Assembly (NCBI RefSeq): GCF_011927635.1
Contig: NZ_JAATJB010000003.1
Span: 310,001 to 374,000 of the forward strand
Direction of reading: 5' to 3'
DNA from: Sphingomonas trueperi
Lineage (GTDB): Bacteria > Pseudomonadota > Alphaproteobacteria > Sphingomonadales > Sphingomonadaceae
Length of the DNA stretch: 64,000 nt
Below the pieces are notes generated by a model, which saw only the letters and a program-made list of their open reading frames with translations, made no database searches and had not been told where the DNA came from. This document shows, one piece after another, positions 27,952 through 38,715 of this stretch. Each line of letters begins with the position of its first letter. The first letter of the stretch is position 1. The position numbers and the translations under genes were made by a program.

Positions 27952-29943
27952 TCAGCCCGGCCGGCTCTTGCCCAGATACCAGCTGAGGTTCGCCGTGCCC
28001 TTGCTGCGCGCATAGGAGGGGTTCATCAGGTCGTAGACCACGGCATTTTCCAGCACGCGCTGGACGTAATTCTTGGTCTCGAAGATCGGGATCTGCTCGA
28101 TCCAGCGGATCACGTCGCCGCCGGGGAGGCGCGGGTCGCCATAGGCTCGCAGCCATTTGTTCACGTTGCCCGGACCCGCGTTATAGGCTGCCACGGCGAG
28201 CGGGTAGCAGCCACCATAATAGGTCAGCATCCGCTGGAAATAGCTCGAGCCGAGCTGGATGTTATAGTCGGTGTCGGCGTTGAGCGCGCTCGCGTCATAG
28301 CCCATGCCGAGCTTGCCCGCCGTCTCGCGCGCGGTGCCGGGCATCAGCTGCATCAGCCCGCGTGCGCCGGCGCGGCTGACCGCGTCGCGGTTGAACTGGC
28401 TTTCCTGGCGCGCGATGGCGTGGATGATCGTCCAGTAATCGCGCTGCCCCTCGGGCACCTTCACCGACGGATAGCCGGCGGCGCTATAGTCCGACAGGCC
28501 GTTCTGCAACGCGCTGCGGCCGACCATCACGCCCAGATCCGGGCGGCCCAGCGTGCGGCTGAGATCGGCGGCGAGGAGATGGTCGTCCTCGGTCGTCGCG
28601 TCCTCGGCGATCTTGCGGAGGAACAGGCTCTGGTCGCTGCGGTTGCCCATCTGGCCGAGCAGCTGCGCGGCGCGGACGAGTTCGCGGCGGTAGAAAGCCT
28701 CGCGCGCGCCCGGCGCCGGTGCCTTGCCGGTGAGGTCACGCGGCCCGCGCAAGGGCTGGCCGAGCCGCTCCACGGCGAGCTGACCGTAGAACAGGTCCGG
28801 GAAGCCGCTCGCACTTGCATAATAGGTGCGCGCGCTGGTCGCATTGCCGGCCGCTTCGGCGGCGCGCCCGGCCCAGTAGAGACCTTTGGACTGGGTGCCC
28901 GGCGTCTTCGACCCATGGCCGTAGCGGGCGAACATGCCCACGGCATCGTTCGGCCGCCCGAGATTGTAGAGGGCCACGGTGCCGGCGAGCCAGGTGAGGC
29001 TGGTATAATCGTCGCGCACGCCGAGCGAGAGATCGCTGACGTCGGTGCCCGAGGGAAAGGCGTCGTCCACCTGCGAGGCGATGCGATAGGCGAGGTCGTA
29101 TTGCCCATCCGCCACCGCGCCGCGCGCCGCCGAGAGCAGCACCTCGTACCATTTCTCCGGGTCGCCGGGAAAACCCGCCATGCGCCGCGGCTGGGCGAGG
29201 TAGGAGCGCATCAGCTGGGTCTGGCCGGTCTGGCCCAGCCATCGGGCGCGATCGGCGATATAGCCATGGTCGGAACCGCCGCGCGCTTCCGCCAGGCTGG
29301 CCTTGGTCGCCGCGTCATAGGCATTGGTGCGATAGGCGATCCGCGCGTCGAACACCGGGCGCCGCTCGGGAGAGGTGAAGGGTAGCTGCCGCGTCGCGAT
29401 GCTGGTTGCCCCCTGCCAGAGCAGCATGTCCTCGCGTGCGTCGTGATCGGCGGGGCGGAGCGCCGTGCCGAAGGACGCAAGCAGCTCGCTCTCGTCCGTG
29501 GTGCGCAGGATGCCCGCGCGCCAGGCGCGGCGTGCCTGGTCCTCCGCCTCGGCGCGGCGGCCGGTCGCGGCGAGCGCCTCGGCATAGCGCAGGCGTCCGG
29601 CGGGCGTGATCGGCGGGAAGCGGGTGAAGAATCGGACCACAAGGTCCGGCATGGTCGTGCCGCTGTCGAGGATCGTCTCGGCGGCCGCGCGCCTGCTCTT
29701 CTCGCCGGGCCAGCCGGGATGCGCGAGCAGGAAATTGGCATAGTCGGAAAAGGCGTAATTGTCCGACTGCTGCAGGCGCTTCCATTCGACCAGCGCCGTG
29801 CTGACCGGATCGAACTGGGCCTGGGCCTGCGGCACGAAGCCGCCCGCCAGGGCCGCCAGCATCGCAGGGTTCACCTGCGAGGAGGCCGCCAGTCCCGAAA
29901 CACCGGCGAACAACAACGCGCCTTTGAGTACCGTACCGACCAT
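27952..29943 (-). CDS. slt: Soluble lytic murein transglycosylase (Slt70-like)
   Basis: This 663-residue periplasmic enzyme cleaves peptidoglycan to 1,6-anhydro products. It starts with a hydrophobic export signal (MVGTVLKGALLFAGVSGLAA), followed by a long alpha-helical superhelix (about 60-480). The C-terminal SLT domain has the catalytic Glu in ARQESQFNRDAVSRAGARGL, then MQLMPGTARETAGKLG and AVAAYNAGPGNVNKWL. This is the Slt70 plan. It is divergent from dapA with 71 bp between starts and is followed by greB. Confidence 0.93.
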   Translation of the reverse strand: MVGTVLKGALLFAGVSGLAASSQVNPAMLAALAGGFVPQAQAQFDPVSTALVEWKRLQQSDNYAFSDYANFLLAHPGWPGEKSRRAAAETILDSGTTMPDLVVRFFTRFPPITPAGRLRYAEALAATGRRAEAEDQARRAWRAGILRTTDESELLASFGTALRPADHDAREDMLLWQGATSIATRQLPFTSPERRPVFDARIAYRTNAYDAATKASLAEARGGSDHGYIADRARWLGQTGQTQLMRSYLAQPRRMAGFPGDPEKWYEVLLSAARGAVADGQYDLAYRIASQVDDAFPSGTDVSDLSLGVRDDYTSLTWLAGTVALYNLGRPNDAVGMFARYGHGSKTPGTQSKGLYWAGRAAEAAGNATSARTYYASASGFPDLFYGQLAVERLGQPLRGPRDLTGKAPAPGAREAFYRRELVRAAQLLGQMGNRSDQSLFLRKIAEDATTEDDHLLAADLSRTLGRPDLGVMVGRSALQNGLSDYSAAGYPSVKVPEGQRDYWTIIHAIARQESQFNRDAVSRAGARGLMQLMPGTARETAGKLGMGYDASALNADTDYNIQLGSSYFQRMLTYYGGCYPLAVAAYNAGPGNVNKWLRAYGDPRLPGGDVIRWIEQIPIFETKNYVQRVLENAVVYDLMNPSYARSKGTANLSWYLGKSRPG

Positions 29944-30014
29944 CTGGACATGATAGGAGATCCGCCCGTATCTGCCACCCCGTTTCTACCGAAAAAAGAG
30001 GATGATTCCGCGCG

Positions 30015-30896
30015 ATGTTTTCTGGATCGATCCCTGCGCTCGTGACGCCGTTCCATGACGGCGCGTTCGCGGAGGAGGATTTCCGCGCGCTCGTCGAATG
30101 GCAGATTGCCGAAGGCTCGTCGGCACTGGTGCCCTGCGGCACCACCGGCGAGGCCGCGACCATGCCCAAGGACGAGCATTTCCACATCGTGCGGGTCTGT
30201 GCCGATCAGGCGAAAGGCCGGGTGAAGATCCTTGCCGGCGCCGGCTCGAACGACACCAAGGTGGCGATCGACAACGTCCATGCCGCCAGGGATGCCGGCG
30301 CCGATGCCGCGCTGATGGTGCCGCCCTATTACAACCGCCCGAGCCAGGAAGGCATCTTCCGCCACTTCGCCGCGGTGGCCGAGGCGACCGACCTGCCGAT
30401 CGTGCTGTACAACGTGCCCGGCCGGACGGTAACCGACATCCAGCCCGCCACCATGGCGCGGATCGTCCAGGCGTTTCCGGAGACGTTCGTCGGCGTGAAG
30501 GACGCGACCGGAAGCCTCAGTCGCGTGTCCGAGCAGCGCGCGGGCTGCGGCACCGGCTTCGTCCAGCTCTCGGGCAATGACGAGACGGCGCTGGCATTCA
30601 ACGCGATGGGCGGCGTCGGCTGCGTGTCGGTGACGGCCAATGTCGCGCCCAAGCTCTGCGCCGAGTTCCAGGCCGCCTGGGCAACGGGCGACAACGCCAG
30701 GGCGCTGGCGCTCCACGACAAGCTCTATCCGCTCCACATCGCGATGTTCACCGATGCCTCGCCGGGGCCGGTCAAGTACGCGATGGGCCGGGTGCGCCCG
30801 GGCTTCCCCCAGGAACTCCGTCTGCCGATGACCGAAGCGGGCGAGGCGAGCCGCAAGGCGGTCGACGCCGCGCTCGAATTCGCCGGGCTGGTCTGA
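30015..30896 (+). CDS. dapA: 4-hydroxy-tetrahydrodipicolinate synthase DapA
   Basis: This 293-residue aldolase-fold enzyme condenses pyruvate with aspartate semialdehyde in lysine and diaminopimelate synthesis. Motifs are [20 protein letters not shown] at the N-terminus, the substrate loop [12 protein letters not shown] near residue 40, the tyrosine in [11 protein letters not shown] near 110, and the Schiff-base lysine in [10 protein letters not shown] near 162. The length is standard. It is divergent from the lytic transglycosylase, another cell-wall gene. A strong hairpin lies between it and smpB. Confidence 0.96.
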   Translation: MFSGSIPALVTPFHDGAFAEEDFRALVEWQIAEGSSALVPCGTTGEAATMPKDEHFHIVRVCADQAKGRVKILAGAGSNDTKVAIDNVHAARDAGADAALMVPPYYNRPSQEGIFRHFAAVAEATDLPIVLYNVPGRTVTDIQPATMARIVQAFPETFVGVKDATGSLSRVSEQRAGCGTGFVQLSGNDETALAFNAMGGVGCVSVTANVAPKLCAEFQAAWATGDNARALALHDKLYPLHIAMFTDASPGPVKYAMGRVRPGFPQELRLPMTEAGEASRKAVDAALEFAGLV

Positions 30897-30904
30897 GCTT
30901 CGGA

Positions 30905-30935
30905 CCGGAGCGCCAACAAACGTCTGGCGCTCCGG
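30905..30935 (+). terminator. Strong hairpin between dapA and smpB
   Basis: CCGGAGCGCCA (30905-30915) pairs perfectly with TGGCGCTCCGG (30925-30935) across nine bases. It begins nine bases after the dapA stop. There is no T-run after the stem, so it may be a partial or factor-aided terminator, or an mRNA 3' end protector. Confidence 0.55.
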
Positions 30936-30963
30936 GCCGAGCATCCCTACATCCCGCGGTCTT

Positions 30964-31446
30964 ATGGCCCGTCCGCGTCCCGCTACCTTCGACAAAGTGA
31001 AGACCGTCGCCGAGAACCGGCGCGCCCGCTTCGACTATTTCATCGAACAGACCTATGAAGCCGGCCTGGTGCTTACCGGGACCGAGGTGAAGTCGCTGCG
31101 CTTCGGCGAGGGCTCAATCGCCGAGGCCTATGCCGAGGTGAAGGACGAGGCGGTATGGCTGGTCAACGCCAACATCCCCGAGTTCAGCCACGGCAACCGC
31201 TTCAACCACGAGGCGAAGCGGCCGCGTAAATTGCTCCTTCACGAGCGCGAGATAAACAAGCTGCACGGCGCCGTCGCCCGTGAGGGCATGACGCTGGTCC
31301 CGCTGTCGGTCTATTTCAACGGCAAGGGGCGGGCGAAGGTCGAGCTGGCGCTGGCGAAGGGCAAGAAGACGCATGACAAGCGCGAGACCATCAAGGAACG
31401 CGACTGGAAGCGCGAGCAGTCGCGCATCCTCCGCGACCGTGGCTGA
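30964..31446 (+). CDS. smpB: SsrA-binding protein SmpB
   Basis: This 160-residue protein binds tmRNA and delivers it to stalled ribosomes in trans-translation. Visible family blocks are [59 protein letters not shown] and the basic C-terminal tail [20 protein letters not shown], which enters the decoding site. The tmRNA gene itself was not seen in the window. The next gene starts inside its last codons (eight-base overlap), so translation is probably coupled. Confidence 0.97.
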   Translation: MARPRPATFDKVKTVAENRRARFDYFIEQTYEAGLVLTGTEVKSLRFGEGSIAEAYAEVKDEAVWLVNANIPEFSHGNRFNHEAKRPRKLLLHEREINKLHGAVAREGMTLVPLSVYFNGKGRAKVELALAKGKKTHDKRETIKERDWKREQSRILRDRG

Positions 31447-31990
31447 CGTGGCGCGCTCCGGTCGCCTGCAGCGCCTGGCGGACAAGGCGATTCCGAGCCG
31501 GGAGTCGATCGAAACGCATCGCTGGCTGAAGCCGGTGGCCAGCCGCGTGATGCACTCGTCCCTGTGGCGTTTCACCCGTCGCTCGGTCCCGCGCGGGGTG
31601 GCGCTGGGCATGCTGACCGGCATTCTCGTGCCGATGGGGCAAATTCCGGCCTCTGCCTTTCTCGCGCTGCCGCTGCGCGCCAACATCCCGGCCGCTGCAG
31701 CGACGACCTTCTTCACCAATCCGCTGACCACGCCGCCCCTCTGGGTCGCCGCTTATTGGATCGGCAGCTGGATGCTCGGCCCCGGCGCTGCACGGCACGT
31801 GCTGGCGGGGGATGCGCCGGGCTGGCTGGACTGGCTGCTGCACCAGGCCGGGCCGGCGACGTTAACGGGGCTCGTCACGATCGCGGTGGCGCTATCCGTG
31901 CTCGGCTATTTCGGTAGCGGACTGTTGTGGCGCTGGTGGATCCTCCGCAAGCGGAAGCGCCGGCTGCACCTCCGTAGCCTGGGCGCCTGA
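31439..31990 (+). CDS. DUF2062 inner-membrane protein
   Basis: This is a 183-residue protein from the GTG at 31439, which overlaps smpB by eight bases; a GTG at 31448 is also possible. The DUF2062 core includes [40 protein letters not shown] and [20 protein letters not shown]. It has about three transmembrane segments and a basic C-terminus ([11 protein letters not shown]). The family has no established function. The pairing with smpB is a recurring neighbourhood in sphingomonads as I recall, but its meaning is unclear. Confidence 0.85.
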   Translation: MADVARSGRLQRLADKAIPSRESIETHRWLKPVASRVMHSSLWRFTRRSVPRGVALGMLTGILVPMGQIPASAFLALPLRANIPAAAATTFFTNPLTTPPLWVAAYWIGSWMLGPGAARHVLAGDAPGWLDWLLHQAGPATLTGLVTIAVALSVLGYFGSGLLWRWWILRKRKRRLHLRSLGA

Positions 31991-32065
31991 GATCAGCGTA
32001 TCGCCGCATCCGAACTGACGCGATCGGCGCTTGACGCTGGCGCCGGGACGGAACAACGGTGCATC

Positions 32066-34459
32066 ATGGCCAGTCTGCCCGACGCCGAACTTCCCAAGCC
32101 GTCGCTGCTGCTGCCGATCGTGGCCGTGGTGGTGACCGGCGTCGCTGCGGCGGGTGTGATCCTTGCCGGCCTAAACGATCGTGCGATCGCGATGGGCTTT
32201 CTTGCCGCCGCGCTGCTGGCGGCCGGGGTGATGCTGGCGATGGGCCGACTGTTCCGCTCGCCGACCACCAGCATCGAACGCTATACCGACTGGGCGATCG
32301 CCCATGCGCTCGCCTCGGCCAGCGACGACGCGCTGGCGGTGACCGATCGCAGCGGCCGGATGGTCTGCGCCAATCCGCGCTACGAGGCGCTGTTCGGCGG
32401 CTGGCCGACTCCCCCCAATTTGCCGATCGGCGACGAGAGCGAGCGCGCGCTCGGCGCATGCGCCCGCGCCGCGTGGCGCGACGGCGAGAGCCGTTGCAGC
32501 GACATCCAGGTGTTCGGCGCGCAGGTGGCGGTGCGGGTCGTTCGCGTGGGCGACGAATCGCTGGTGTGGCGCTTCATCGGCATCCATGCCCTTGACCTGG
32601 CCGTGCAGGTGCAGGGCCTTCTTGCGGGGCCGACCGGCGATCGACTGGGCGGGGCAGGGGTGATGGTCGTGCTGGTCGCCCCGGATGGCCGTGTCCGCTC
32701 GGCCAACCGTGTGTTCCGCCACCGCGCGCTCGGCAGCGCCGATTCCCTTGCCGATGGCCGCGACTTTGCCGGTCTGCTGATCACGGACTCGATCGGTCAG
32801 GTGCGGTTCCAGCGCGAAGGCATGGAAGGCACGCCGCTCCGCGTGCTCCAGATCCCGTTCTTGGAAGGGGATGAGGCGCCGCTGCTGGTCGCGCTGCTCG
32901 ACGAGGAGCCGACCGCGCTCGCGAGCCCCGCGCTCGCGGGCAGCGCTTCGGCGCACGTCCATTCGCTGATCTCGCTGTTACCCACCGGCCTCGCGCTGAT
33001 CGACCGCGACGGTCGCTTCCTGACGATGAACGACGCGTTCGTCCGCACTGCGCGCGTGAATCCCGCAGCACCACCGCTCTATCCGGGCGACCTGGTGGTG
33101 CGCGAGGACAAGGCGACATTGGCCGACGCGGTCCGCCGCTTCGCCGGCGGCGCGCCCCAATCGCTCGAGATCACGGTCCGGCTGAAGGATGCCTCGGAAG
33201 AGCCGGTGGCGATCACCATCGCCGGCGCGCGCGGACTTGGCGATGCCGCGGTGCTGCTGAGCCTCAGGGACTCGGGCGAGGAGGGCAAGCTCAAGCGCCA
33301 GATCGCCCAGGCGACCAAGATGCAGGCGGTGGGCCAACTCGCCGGCGGCGTCGCGCACGATTTCAACAATATCCTCACCGCGATCATCGGCCATTGCGAC
33401 CTGATGCTGATGCGCCATTCGCCCGGCGACAGCGATTATGACGACATCCAGCAGATCCGCGCCAACTCGAACCGCGCCGCGAGCCTGACCCGCCAGCTGC
33501 TCGCCTTCTCGCGCCAGCAGACGCTGCGTCCGCAGGTGCTGCAGCTGCCCGACATCATCTCCGAGGTCTCCAACCTGCTCAAGCGGCTGCTCGGCGAGAC
33601 GGTGTCGCTCGACGTCAAGCATGGCCGCAACCTAGGGCCGGTCCGCGCTGATCCGGGGCAGCTCGAGCAGGTGGTGGTCAACCTCGCGGTCAACGCCCGC
33701 GATTCGATGCTCAGCAAGAACCCGAGCGGCGGCGGTTCGCTGACGATCGAGACGCTGGCGGTCTCCTCCGCCGACGTCCGGCGGATGGACGATGATGTCC
33801 TGCCGATCGGCGACTATACCGCGCTGCGCATCTCGGACACCGGCACCGGCATCCCGCCCGAGATCCTGCCCAAGATCTGGGAGCCCTTCTTCACCACCAA
33901 GGAAGTGGGCAAGGGCACCGGGCTGGGCCTGTCGACCGTCTACGGCATCATCAAGCAATCTGGCGGCTATATCTTCGCCGAGAACAATCCCGGCGGCGGC
34001 GCGGCGTTCACCATCTACCTGCCGGTCCATACCGCGCCCGAGGCAGCGGTGGCCAAGCTGCCGGTGGTCAAGGAAAAGCCCGCCGATCTCTGGGGCACCG
34101 GCACCATCCTGGTCGTCGAGGACGAGGACATGGTCCGCGCGATCGCCGAGCGCGCGCTGACCCGCCAGGGCTATTCGGTGGTTACCGCCGAAAATGGCGA
34201 GGTCGCGCTTGAAACGATCGAGACCATGGAGAAGCCGGACCTGCTGGTTTCCGACGTGGTGATGCCGGTGATGGACGGGCCGAGCATGGCGCGCAAGGTG
34301 CGCGAGCGCTGGCCCGATTTGCCGATCCTGTTCATGTCCGGCTATGCCGAGGAACAATTGCGCCGTTCGATCGATCTCGACAATGTCGCCTTTCTCCCGA
34401 AACCCTTTTCGGTGCAACAACTTGCAGAAGCGGTTCAGGAGATCTTAGTGGTCAAATAA
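32066..34459 (+). CDS. cckA: Hybrid sensor histidine kinase CckA
   Basis: This 797-residue membrane kinase tops the CckA-ChpT-CtrA cell-cycle relay of alphaproteobacteria. Two N-terminal transmembrane helices lie at about 13-36 and 42-64. PAS-like sensor regions follow at about 90-200 and 290-400. The HisKA box [20 protein letters not shown] carries the phosphorylated His431. The ATPase domain has [20 protein letters not shown] and [18 protein letters not shown]. The C-terminal receiver (about 680-797) has VEDED and the phospho-acceptor Asp in [10 protein letters not shown]. The HDFNN form of the H-box and the domain order are typical of CckA. ChpT and CtrA are not in this window. Confidence 0.93.
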   Translation: MASLPDAELPKPSLLLPIVAVVVTGVAAAGVILAGLNDRAIAMGFLAAALLAAGVMLAMGRLFRSPTTSIERYTDWAIAHALASASDDALAVTDRSGRMVCANPRYEALFGGWPTPPNLPIGDESERALGACARAAWRDGESRCSDIQVFGAQVAVRVVRVGDESLVWRFIGIHALDLAVQVQGLLAGPTGDRLGGAGVMVVLVAPDGRVRSANRVFRHRALGSADSLADGRDFAGLLITDSIGQVRFQREGMEGTPLRVLQIPFLEGDEAPLLVALLDEEPTALASPALAGSASAHVHSLISLLPTGLALIDRDGRFLTMNDAFVRTARVNPAAPPLYPGDLVVREDKATLADAVRRFAGGAPQSLEITVRLKDASEEPVAITIAGARGLGDAAVLLSLRDSGEEGKLKRQIAQATKMQAVGQLAGGVAHDFNNILTAIIGHCDLMLMRHSPGDSDYDDIQQIRANSNRAASLTRQLLAFSRQQTLRPQVLQLPDIISEVSNLLKRLLGETVSLDVKHGRNLGPVRADPGQLEQVVVNLAVNARDSMLSKNPSGGGSLTIETLAVSSADVRRMDDDVLPIGDYTALRISDTGTGIPPEILPKIWEPFFTTKEVGKGTGLGLSTVYGIIKQSGGYIFAENNPGGGAAFTIYLPVHTAPEAAVAKLPVVKEKPADLWGTGTILVVEDEDMVRAIAERALTRQGYSVVTAENGEVALETIETMEKPDLLVSDVVMPVMDGPSMARKVRERWPDLPILFMSGYAEEQLRRSIDLDNVAFLPKPFSVQQLAEAVQEILVVK

Positions 34460-34499
34460 GTGCTTGGCACGAAACAATTTTTCCTGCAAAGGGGGTAGC

Positions 34500-34853
34500 A
34501 TGCAGGGTCCGCGTAACATTCTCATCGTCGAAGACGAGCCGTTGATCGCCATGATGCTCGAGGATTTCCTCGATGCGCTGGACCGCGTGCCGGCGGGTAC
34601 CGCCGACAACGTCGCCGAGGCGCTCGACCGGATCGGGGCGGGCGGCATCGATGCGGCGATCCTCGACGTCAACCTGCGCGGGGGCGAGCAGAGCTGGCCG
34701 ATCGCCGACAAGCTCGCTGAGCTCGGCATCCCCTTCGTGCTCGCGACCGGCGGCGCCGACGACAGCATCGCCCAATCGCACCGCGATCGGCCGGTGCTCT
34801 CCAAGCCGTTCACGCTGGACCGCGTCGACAAGGTGCTCAGCAACCTGAGCTGA
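34500..34853 (+). CDS. Single-domain response regulator (receiver only)
   Basis: This 117-residue stand-alone receiver has all key residues: acidic pair in ILIVEDEPLIAMML, phospho-acceptor Asp in AAILDVNLRGG near residue 57, Thr in FVLATGGADD and Lys in VLSKPFTLDRV. There is no output domain. It lies 40 bp after cckA on the same strand, with AAAGGGGGTAG before the ATG at 34500, so it is probably co-expressed. It could act as a phosphate sink or diffusible partner for CckA or another kinase, like other lone receivers, but this is inference. Confidence 0.87.
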   Translation: MQGPRNILIVEDEPLIAMMLEDFLDALDRVPAGTADNVAEALDRIGAGGIDAAILDVNLRGGEQSWPIADKLAELGIPFVLATGGADDSIAQSHRDRPVLSKPFTLDRVDKVLSNLS

Positions 34854-34907
34854 GCCGACGCCCAAGGGTTGTGCGCAGGGCAGCGGCGACGCTAAAGCCC
34901 CTGCACC

Positions 34908-37592
34908 ATGACCGAACTCCCCAAGACCTTCGACCCCGCCGACATCGAATCCCGCTGGTACGCCCATTGGGAAGACGAAGGCCTGTTCCGCCCCGAGCGC
35001 CCCGGCGCCGAGCCCTGGACGATCGTCAATCCGCCGCCCAACGTGACGGGCAGCCTGCACATCGGCCACGCGCTCGACAACACGCTGCAGGACATTCTCG
35101 TCCGCCACGCGCGGCTGAAGGGCAAGGACGCGCGCTGGGTCGTCGGCACCGACCATGCCGGCATCGCCACGCAGATGGTGGTCGAGCGCCAGCTCAACGC
35201 GGCGGGGCAAAAGCGCACCGACTTCACCCGCGAGGCGTTCGTCGACAAGGTGTGGGAGTGGAAGGCGGAGAGCGGCGGCCAGATCACCCGCCAGCTGCGC
35301 CGGCTCGGCTGCTCGATGGACTGGGCGAATGAGCGCTTCACCATGGACGAGGGCTTCTCCAAGGCCGTCCTCAAGGTGTTCGTCGAACTGCACCGCCAGG
35401 GCCTGCTCTATCGCGACAAGCGCCTGGTGAACTGGGATCCGGGCCTCGGCACCGCAATCTCGGACCTCGAGGTCGAGACCAAGGAAGTCCGCGGCAATTT
35501 CTGGCACCTGCGCTATCCGCTGGCGGACGGCTCGGGCTTCATCCAGGTCGCGACGACGCGGCCGGAGACCATGCTGGCCGATATGGCGGTGGCCGTGCAT
35601 CCCGAGGACGCGCGCTACAAGGCGCTGATTGGCAAGCAGGTGAAGCTGCCGATCACCGGCCGCCTGATCCCGATCGTCGGCGACGAGCATGCCGATCCGG
35701 AACTCGGTTCGGGCGCGGTGAAGATCACGCCGGGCCATGATTTCAACGATTTCGAAGTGGGTGTTCGCGCTGGCATCAAGGCCGGCGAGATGCTCAACAT
35801 GCTCGATGCCAAGGCTGCGATCTGCCAGACGCAGGACGGGCTCGTGCCGGCCGAGCTGATCGGGCTCGACCGCTTCGAGGCCCGCAAGGCGATCGTCCAG
35901 CGGCTGAGGGACGAGGGCTTCCTCGTGCCCTTTGTCGACAAGGAAGGCGCCGAGCACGACGCCGAACCGCGCACGATCCAGACGCCCTATGGCGACCGTT
36001 CGGGCCAGGTGATCGAGCCGTGGTTGACCGACCAATGGTATGTCGACGCCGCGACGCTCGCCAAGCCGGCGATCGAGGCGGTCCGCTCGGGCGCGACGAA
36101 GATCGTGCCGAAGAGCTGGGAAAAGACCTATTTCAACTGGATGGAGAACATCCAGCCCTGGTGCGTAAGCCGCCAGCTCTGGTGGGGGCATCGCATCCCG
36201 GCCTGGTTCGATGCCGACGGCCAGGCCTATGTCGCCGAGACCGAGGAAGAGGCGCAGGCGCAGGCCGGCGAGGGCGTTGCGCTTACTCGTGATCCCGATG
36301 TGCTCGACACCTGGTTTTCCTCGGCGCTGTGGCCGTTCGCGACGCTCGGCTGGCCCGAGAATAGCGATCCGACGCTCGGCGGGCGCTACTCGAACGACGT
36401 GCTGATCTCCGGCTTCGACATCCTGTTCTTCTGGGATGCGCGGATGATGATGCAGGGCTTGCACTTCATGAAAGAGGTGCCCTTCAAGACCCTGTATCTG
36501 CACGGTCTTGTCCGCGCGGCGGACGGCCAGAAGATGTCCAAGTCCAAGGGCAACACGGTCGATCCGCTGGGTATGATCGACAAGTACGGCGCTGACGCGC
36601 TGCGCTTCTTCATGGCGGCGATGGAAAGCCAGGGCCGCGACATCAAGATGGATGAGAAGCGGCTCGAGGGCTATCGCAACTTCGCGACCAAGCTGTGGAA
36701 CGCCGCGCGCTTCTGCCAGGCGAACGGCATTGCGGCGAGCAAGCATCTCGAGGCGCCGACGGCGGAGCTGGCGGTAAACCGCTGGATCATCGCGGAAACC
36801 ATTGCGACGGTGCAGGCGCTGGATCTGGCGCTGGCCGATCTGCGCTTCGACGAGGCGGCGAACAGCATCTACCAGTTCGTCTGGAGCCGCTTCTGCGACT
36901 GGTATCTCGAGCTGATCAAGCCATTGCTGCAGGGTGAGGGCGTTGCCGCCGCCGATGCGGAGGAAACCCGTGCGGTCGCCGGCTGGGCGCTCGACCAGAT
37001 CCTCGTCATGCTCCACCCTTTCATGCCCTTCATCACCGAAGAGCTGTGGTCGAAGATGGGGCCGCGCGAGCATGACCTGATCGTGGCGAAGTGGCCGATG
37101 GCGGATGCACGGGCGCTCGATCCGTCGGCGGCGCAGGAGATCGACTGGCTGATCCGGCTGGTGAGCGAGATCCGCGCGGCGCGGACCGAGCTCAACGTGC
37201 CGCCGGGGGCGCGGCTGGCGCTGCACGTTCGCGATGCGTCGGCGGAGACGGTCGCGCGTCTGGCGCGGCAGGAAGCGGCCCTGGCGCGGCTTGGTCGCGT
37301 GGACCAGGCGCAGGGCGATGCGCCGGCCGGCGGTGCGCTGCAGCTCGTCGTGGACGAAGCGACGTTCGTGATGCCGCTGGGCGATGTGGTCGATCTGGAG
37401 GCCGAGCGTGCCCGCCTCGCCAAGGCGATCGCGGCGGCCGAAAAGGAGCGCGATGGGCTCGCCGGGCGTCTCGGCAATCCGAGCTTCGTCGAGCGGGCCA
37501 AACCCGAGGCGGTCGAGAAGGCGCGGGCGGATCATGCCGAGAAGGCGGCCGAGGCCGAGCGGCTTTCGGCGGCGCTGGCGCGGCTGGGGTAA
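34908..37592 (+). CDS. valS: Valyl-tRNA synthetase ValS
   Basis: This 894-residue class I enzyme charges tRNA(Val). The HIGH motif appears in [17 protein letters not shown] near residue 46 and the KMSKS motif in [16 protein letters not shown] near 545. The CP1 editing domain contains [19 protein letters not shown] near 220. The anticodon-binding domain includes [16 protein letters not shown]-terminal coiled coil ([20 protein letters not shown]) is diagnostic of ValS. The length is slightly below that of E. coli ValS. It is a single-gene unit followed by a structured extragenic element. Confidence 0.97.
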   Translation: MTELPKTFDPADIESRWYAHWEDEGLFRPERPGAEPWTIVNPPPNVTGSLHIGHALDNTLQDILVRHARLKGKDARWVVGTDHAGIATQMVVERQLNAAGQKRTDFTREAFVDKVWEWKAESGGQITRQLRRLGCSMDWANERFTMDEGFSKAVLKVFVELHRQGLLYRDKRLVNWDPGLGTAISDLEVETKEVRGNFWHLRYPLADGSGFIQVATTRPETMLADMAVAVHPEDARYKALIGKQVKLPITGRLIPIVGDEHADPELGSGAVKITPGHDFNDFEVGVRAGIKAGEMLNMLDAKAAICQTQDGLVPAELIGLDRFEARKAIVQRLRDEGFLVPFVDKEGAEHDAEPRTIQTPYGDRSGQVIEPWLTDQWYVDAATLAKPAIEAVRSGATKIVPKSWEKTYFNWMENIQPWCVSRQLWWGHRIPAWFDADGQAYVAETEEEAQAQAGEGVALTRDPDVLDTWFSSALWPFATLGWPENSDPTLGGRYSNDVLISGFDILFFWDARMMMQGLHFMKEVPFKTLYLHGLVRAADGQKMSKSKGNTVDPLGMIDKYGADALRFFMAAMESQGRDIKMDEKRLEGYRNFATKLWNAARFCQANGIAASKHLEAPTAELAVNRWIIAETIATVQALDLALADLRFDEAANSIYQFVWSRFCDWYLELIKPLLQGEGVAAADAEETRAVAGWALDQILVMLHPFMPFITEELWSKMGPREHDLIVAKWPMADARALDPSAAQEIDWLIRLVSEIRAARTELNVPPGARLALHVRDASAETVARLARQEAALARLGRVDQAQGDAPAGGALQLVVDEATFVMPLGDVVDLEAERARLAKAIAAAEKERDGLAGRLGNPSFVERAKPEAVEKARADHAEKAAEAERLSAALARLG

Positions 37593-37605
37593 GTTCGAAC
37601 CCGAC

Positions 37606-37707
37606 TCACCCTCACCCTCACCCTTCCGCCGCTTCGCGGCGCCCTCCCTCTCCCGCCTGCGGGAGGGGGAGGGGACCATCGCACTAGCGATGGGGAGGTG
37701 AGGGTGA
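37606..37707. repeat. Structured extragenic palindromic element
   Basis: Outer arms of 11 bp match perfectly (37606-37616 and 37697-37707). Inside are hairpins GCCGC-TTC-GCGGC (37628-37640), a C/T-rich against G/A-rich stem centred on CCCGCCTGCGGG (about 37652-37663), and CCATCGC-ACTA-GCGATGG (37676-37693). The whole 102-bp unit fills the gap between the convergent valS and lipid kinase genes. It is probably one copy of a dispersed repeat and may double as a terminator. Confidence 0.75.
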
Positions 37708-37717
37708 CTTTACCAAG

Positions 37718-38602
37718 CTACTCCGTCTCGCGCGGCACCATCACGTCGATCACCGCAGCCGCCACCTTCGCCGTCACCGGCGTGTTGGCCAGCACCTCGC
37801 CGTCGATCGAGATCGGCAGCGACGGTTCGGTCGCCACCCGCAGCGACTTGCCCCGAAACGTCACCGTATCCTCCCTGCGTGCCTCTAGCCGCAGCACGGA
37901 GGCCGCCCAGTTGCGGACCAGCCGCGACTTGGTCGGGCCCTTCACCACCTGGACGACGATCTCGCCCGAGGCGACGCTGGCCTCGTCGACCAGCTCGGTG
38001 CCGCCATGGAACGGGCCGTTGGAGATCCGCACCTCCACCGCAAGCACGCGCTGAGCGTTCGCACCCTCGCCGACGATCACGGTGAACGGCTTGAACTTGA
38101 CGAACTGCAGCACGGCCCAGCTGAGATAGCCCATCCGCCCGAACCAGCGCTTGGCATTGTGCGGCACGGTCTGGGCGATCTGCGGCGACAGGCCGATCGC
38201 GGCGGTGCTGGCGTAGTAATCGTCGTCGATCATGCCCAGGTCTATGCGCTTGGGCGTACCCTGCAGGATCGCGTCGATCGCCCCGTCGACGTCCAGCGGG
38301 ATACCGAGCGAGCGCGCGAAGCTGTTGGCAGTGCCGAGCGGCAGCACGCCCAGTGTCACGCCCTTGCCGACCAGCGTGTCGACCAGCCCGCTGATCGTGC
38401 CGTCGCCGCCGCCGAGGATTACCAGCTCGGGCTTTTTCGCCAGCATTTCGTCCAGCACCGCCTCCAGCCGATCGGGATCGTCAACGGCGTGCGCATCGAC
38501 GGGCATGTCCTGCTCGCCGAAGCGGGCGCAGGCGCGGTCGAACCAGTCCTGGCCGTGGCGGGACTTGGTGTTGACGACCATCGCCGCCGATGTGAATGCC
38601 AT
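37718..38602 (-). CDS. Diacylglycerol kinase-family lipid kinase (YegS/BmrU-like)
   Basis: This 294-residue protein has the DAGK catalytic domain: VVNTKSRHGQDWFDRA at the N-terminus, the nucleotide motif VILGGGDGTISGLVDTLV near residue 58, and LGVLPLGTANSFARSLGIP near 85. The C-terminal beta-sandwich ends in PISIDGEVLANTPVTAKV. Family members phosphorylate diacylglycerol, sphingosine or phosphatidylglycerol; the lipid here is unknown, though sphingolipid-containing membranes make a ceramide-type substrate worth testing. The start at 38602 follows GAGGGATCC; an open frame back to 38659 lacks a good site. It is divergent from the photolyase. Confidence 0.88.
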   Translation of the reverse strand: MAFTSAAMVVNTKSRHGQDWFDRACARFGEQDMPVDAHAVDDPDRLEAVLDEMLAKKPELVILGGGDGTISGLVDTLVGKGVTLGVLPLGTANSFARSLGIPLDVDGAIDAILQGTPKRIDLGMIDDDYYASTAAIGLSPQIAQTVPHNAKRWFGRMGYLSWAVLQFVKFKPFTVIVGEGANAQRVLAVEVRISNGPFHGGTELVDEASVASGEIVVQVVKGPTKSRLVRNWAASVLRLEARREDTVTFRGKSLRVATEPSLPISIDGEVLANTPVTAKVAAAVIDVMVPRETE

Positions 38603-38715
38603 GGGGATCCCTCGATTGATGACGGCAGCGTAACGCCTGCCGTCGCCGATCGGGTCCATGCCCCCTGATCCAGCGGACAGGTGGCCCTGGTTCGCACTTG
38701 CGCGTTTGTACGCCT

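Noticed and set aside
27403..29385. 660-codon rightward ORF over greB and the transglycosylase
   Set aside because: Mirror frame of two well-supported leftward genes.
34452..37679. 1075-codon ORF antisense to valS
   Set aside because: Typical GC-rich mirror frame; composition is Arg/His/Leu-rich with no domains, while valS is certain.
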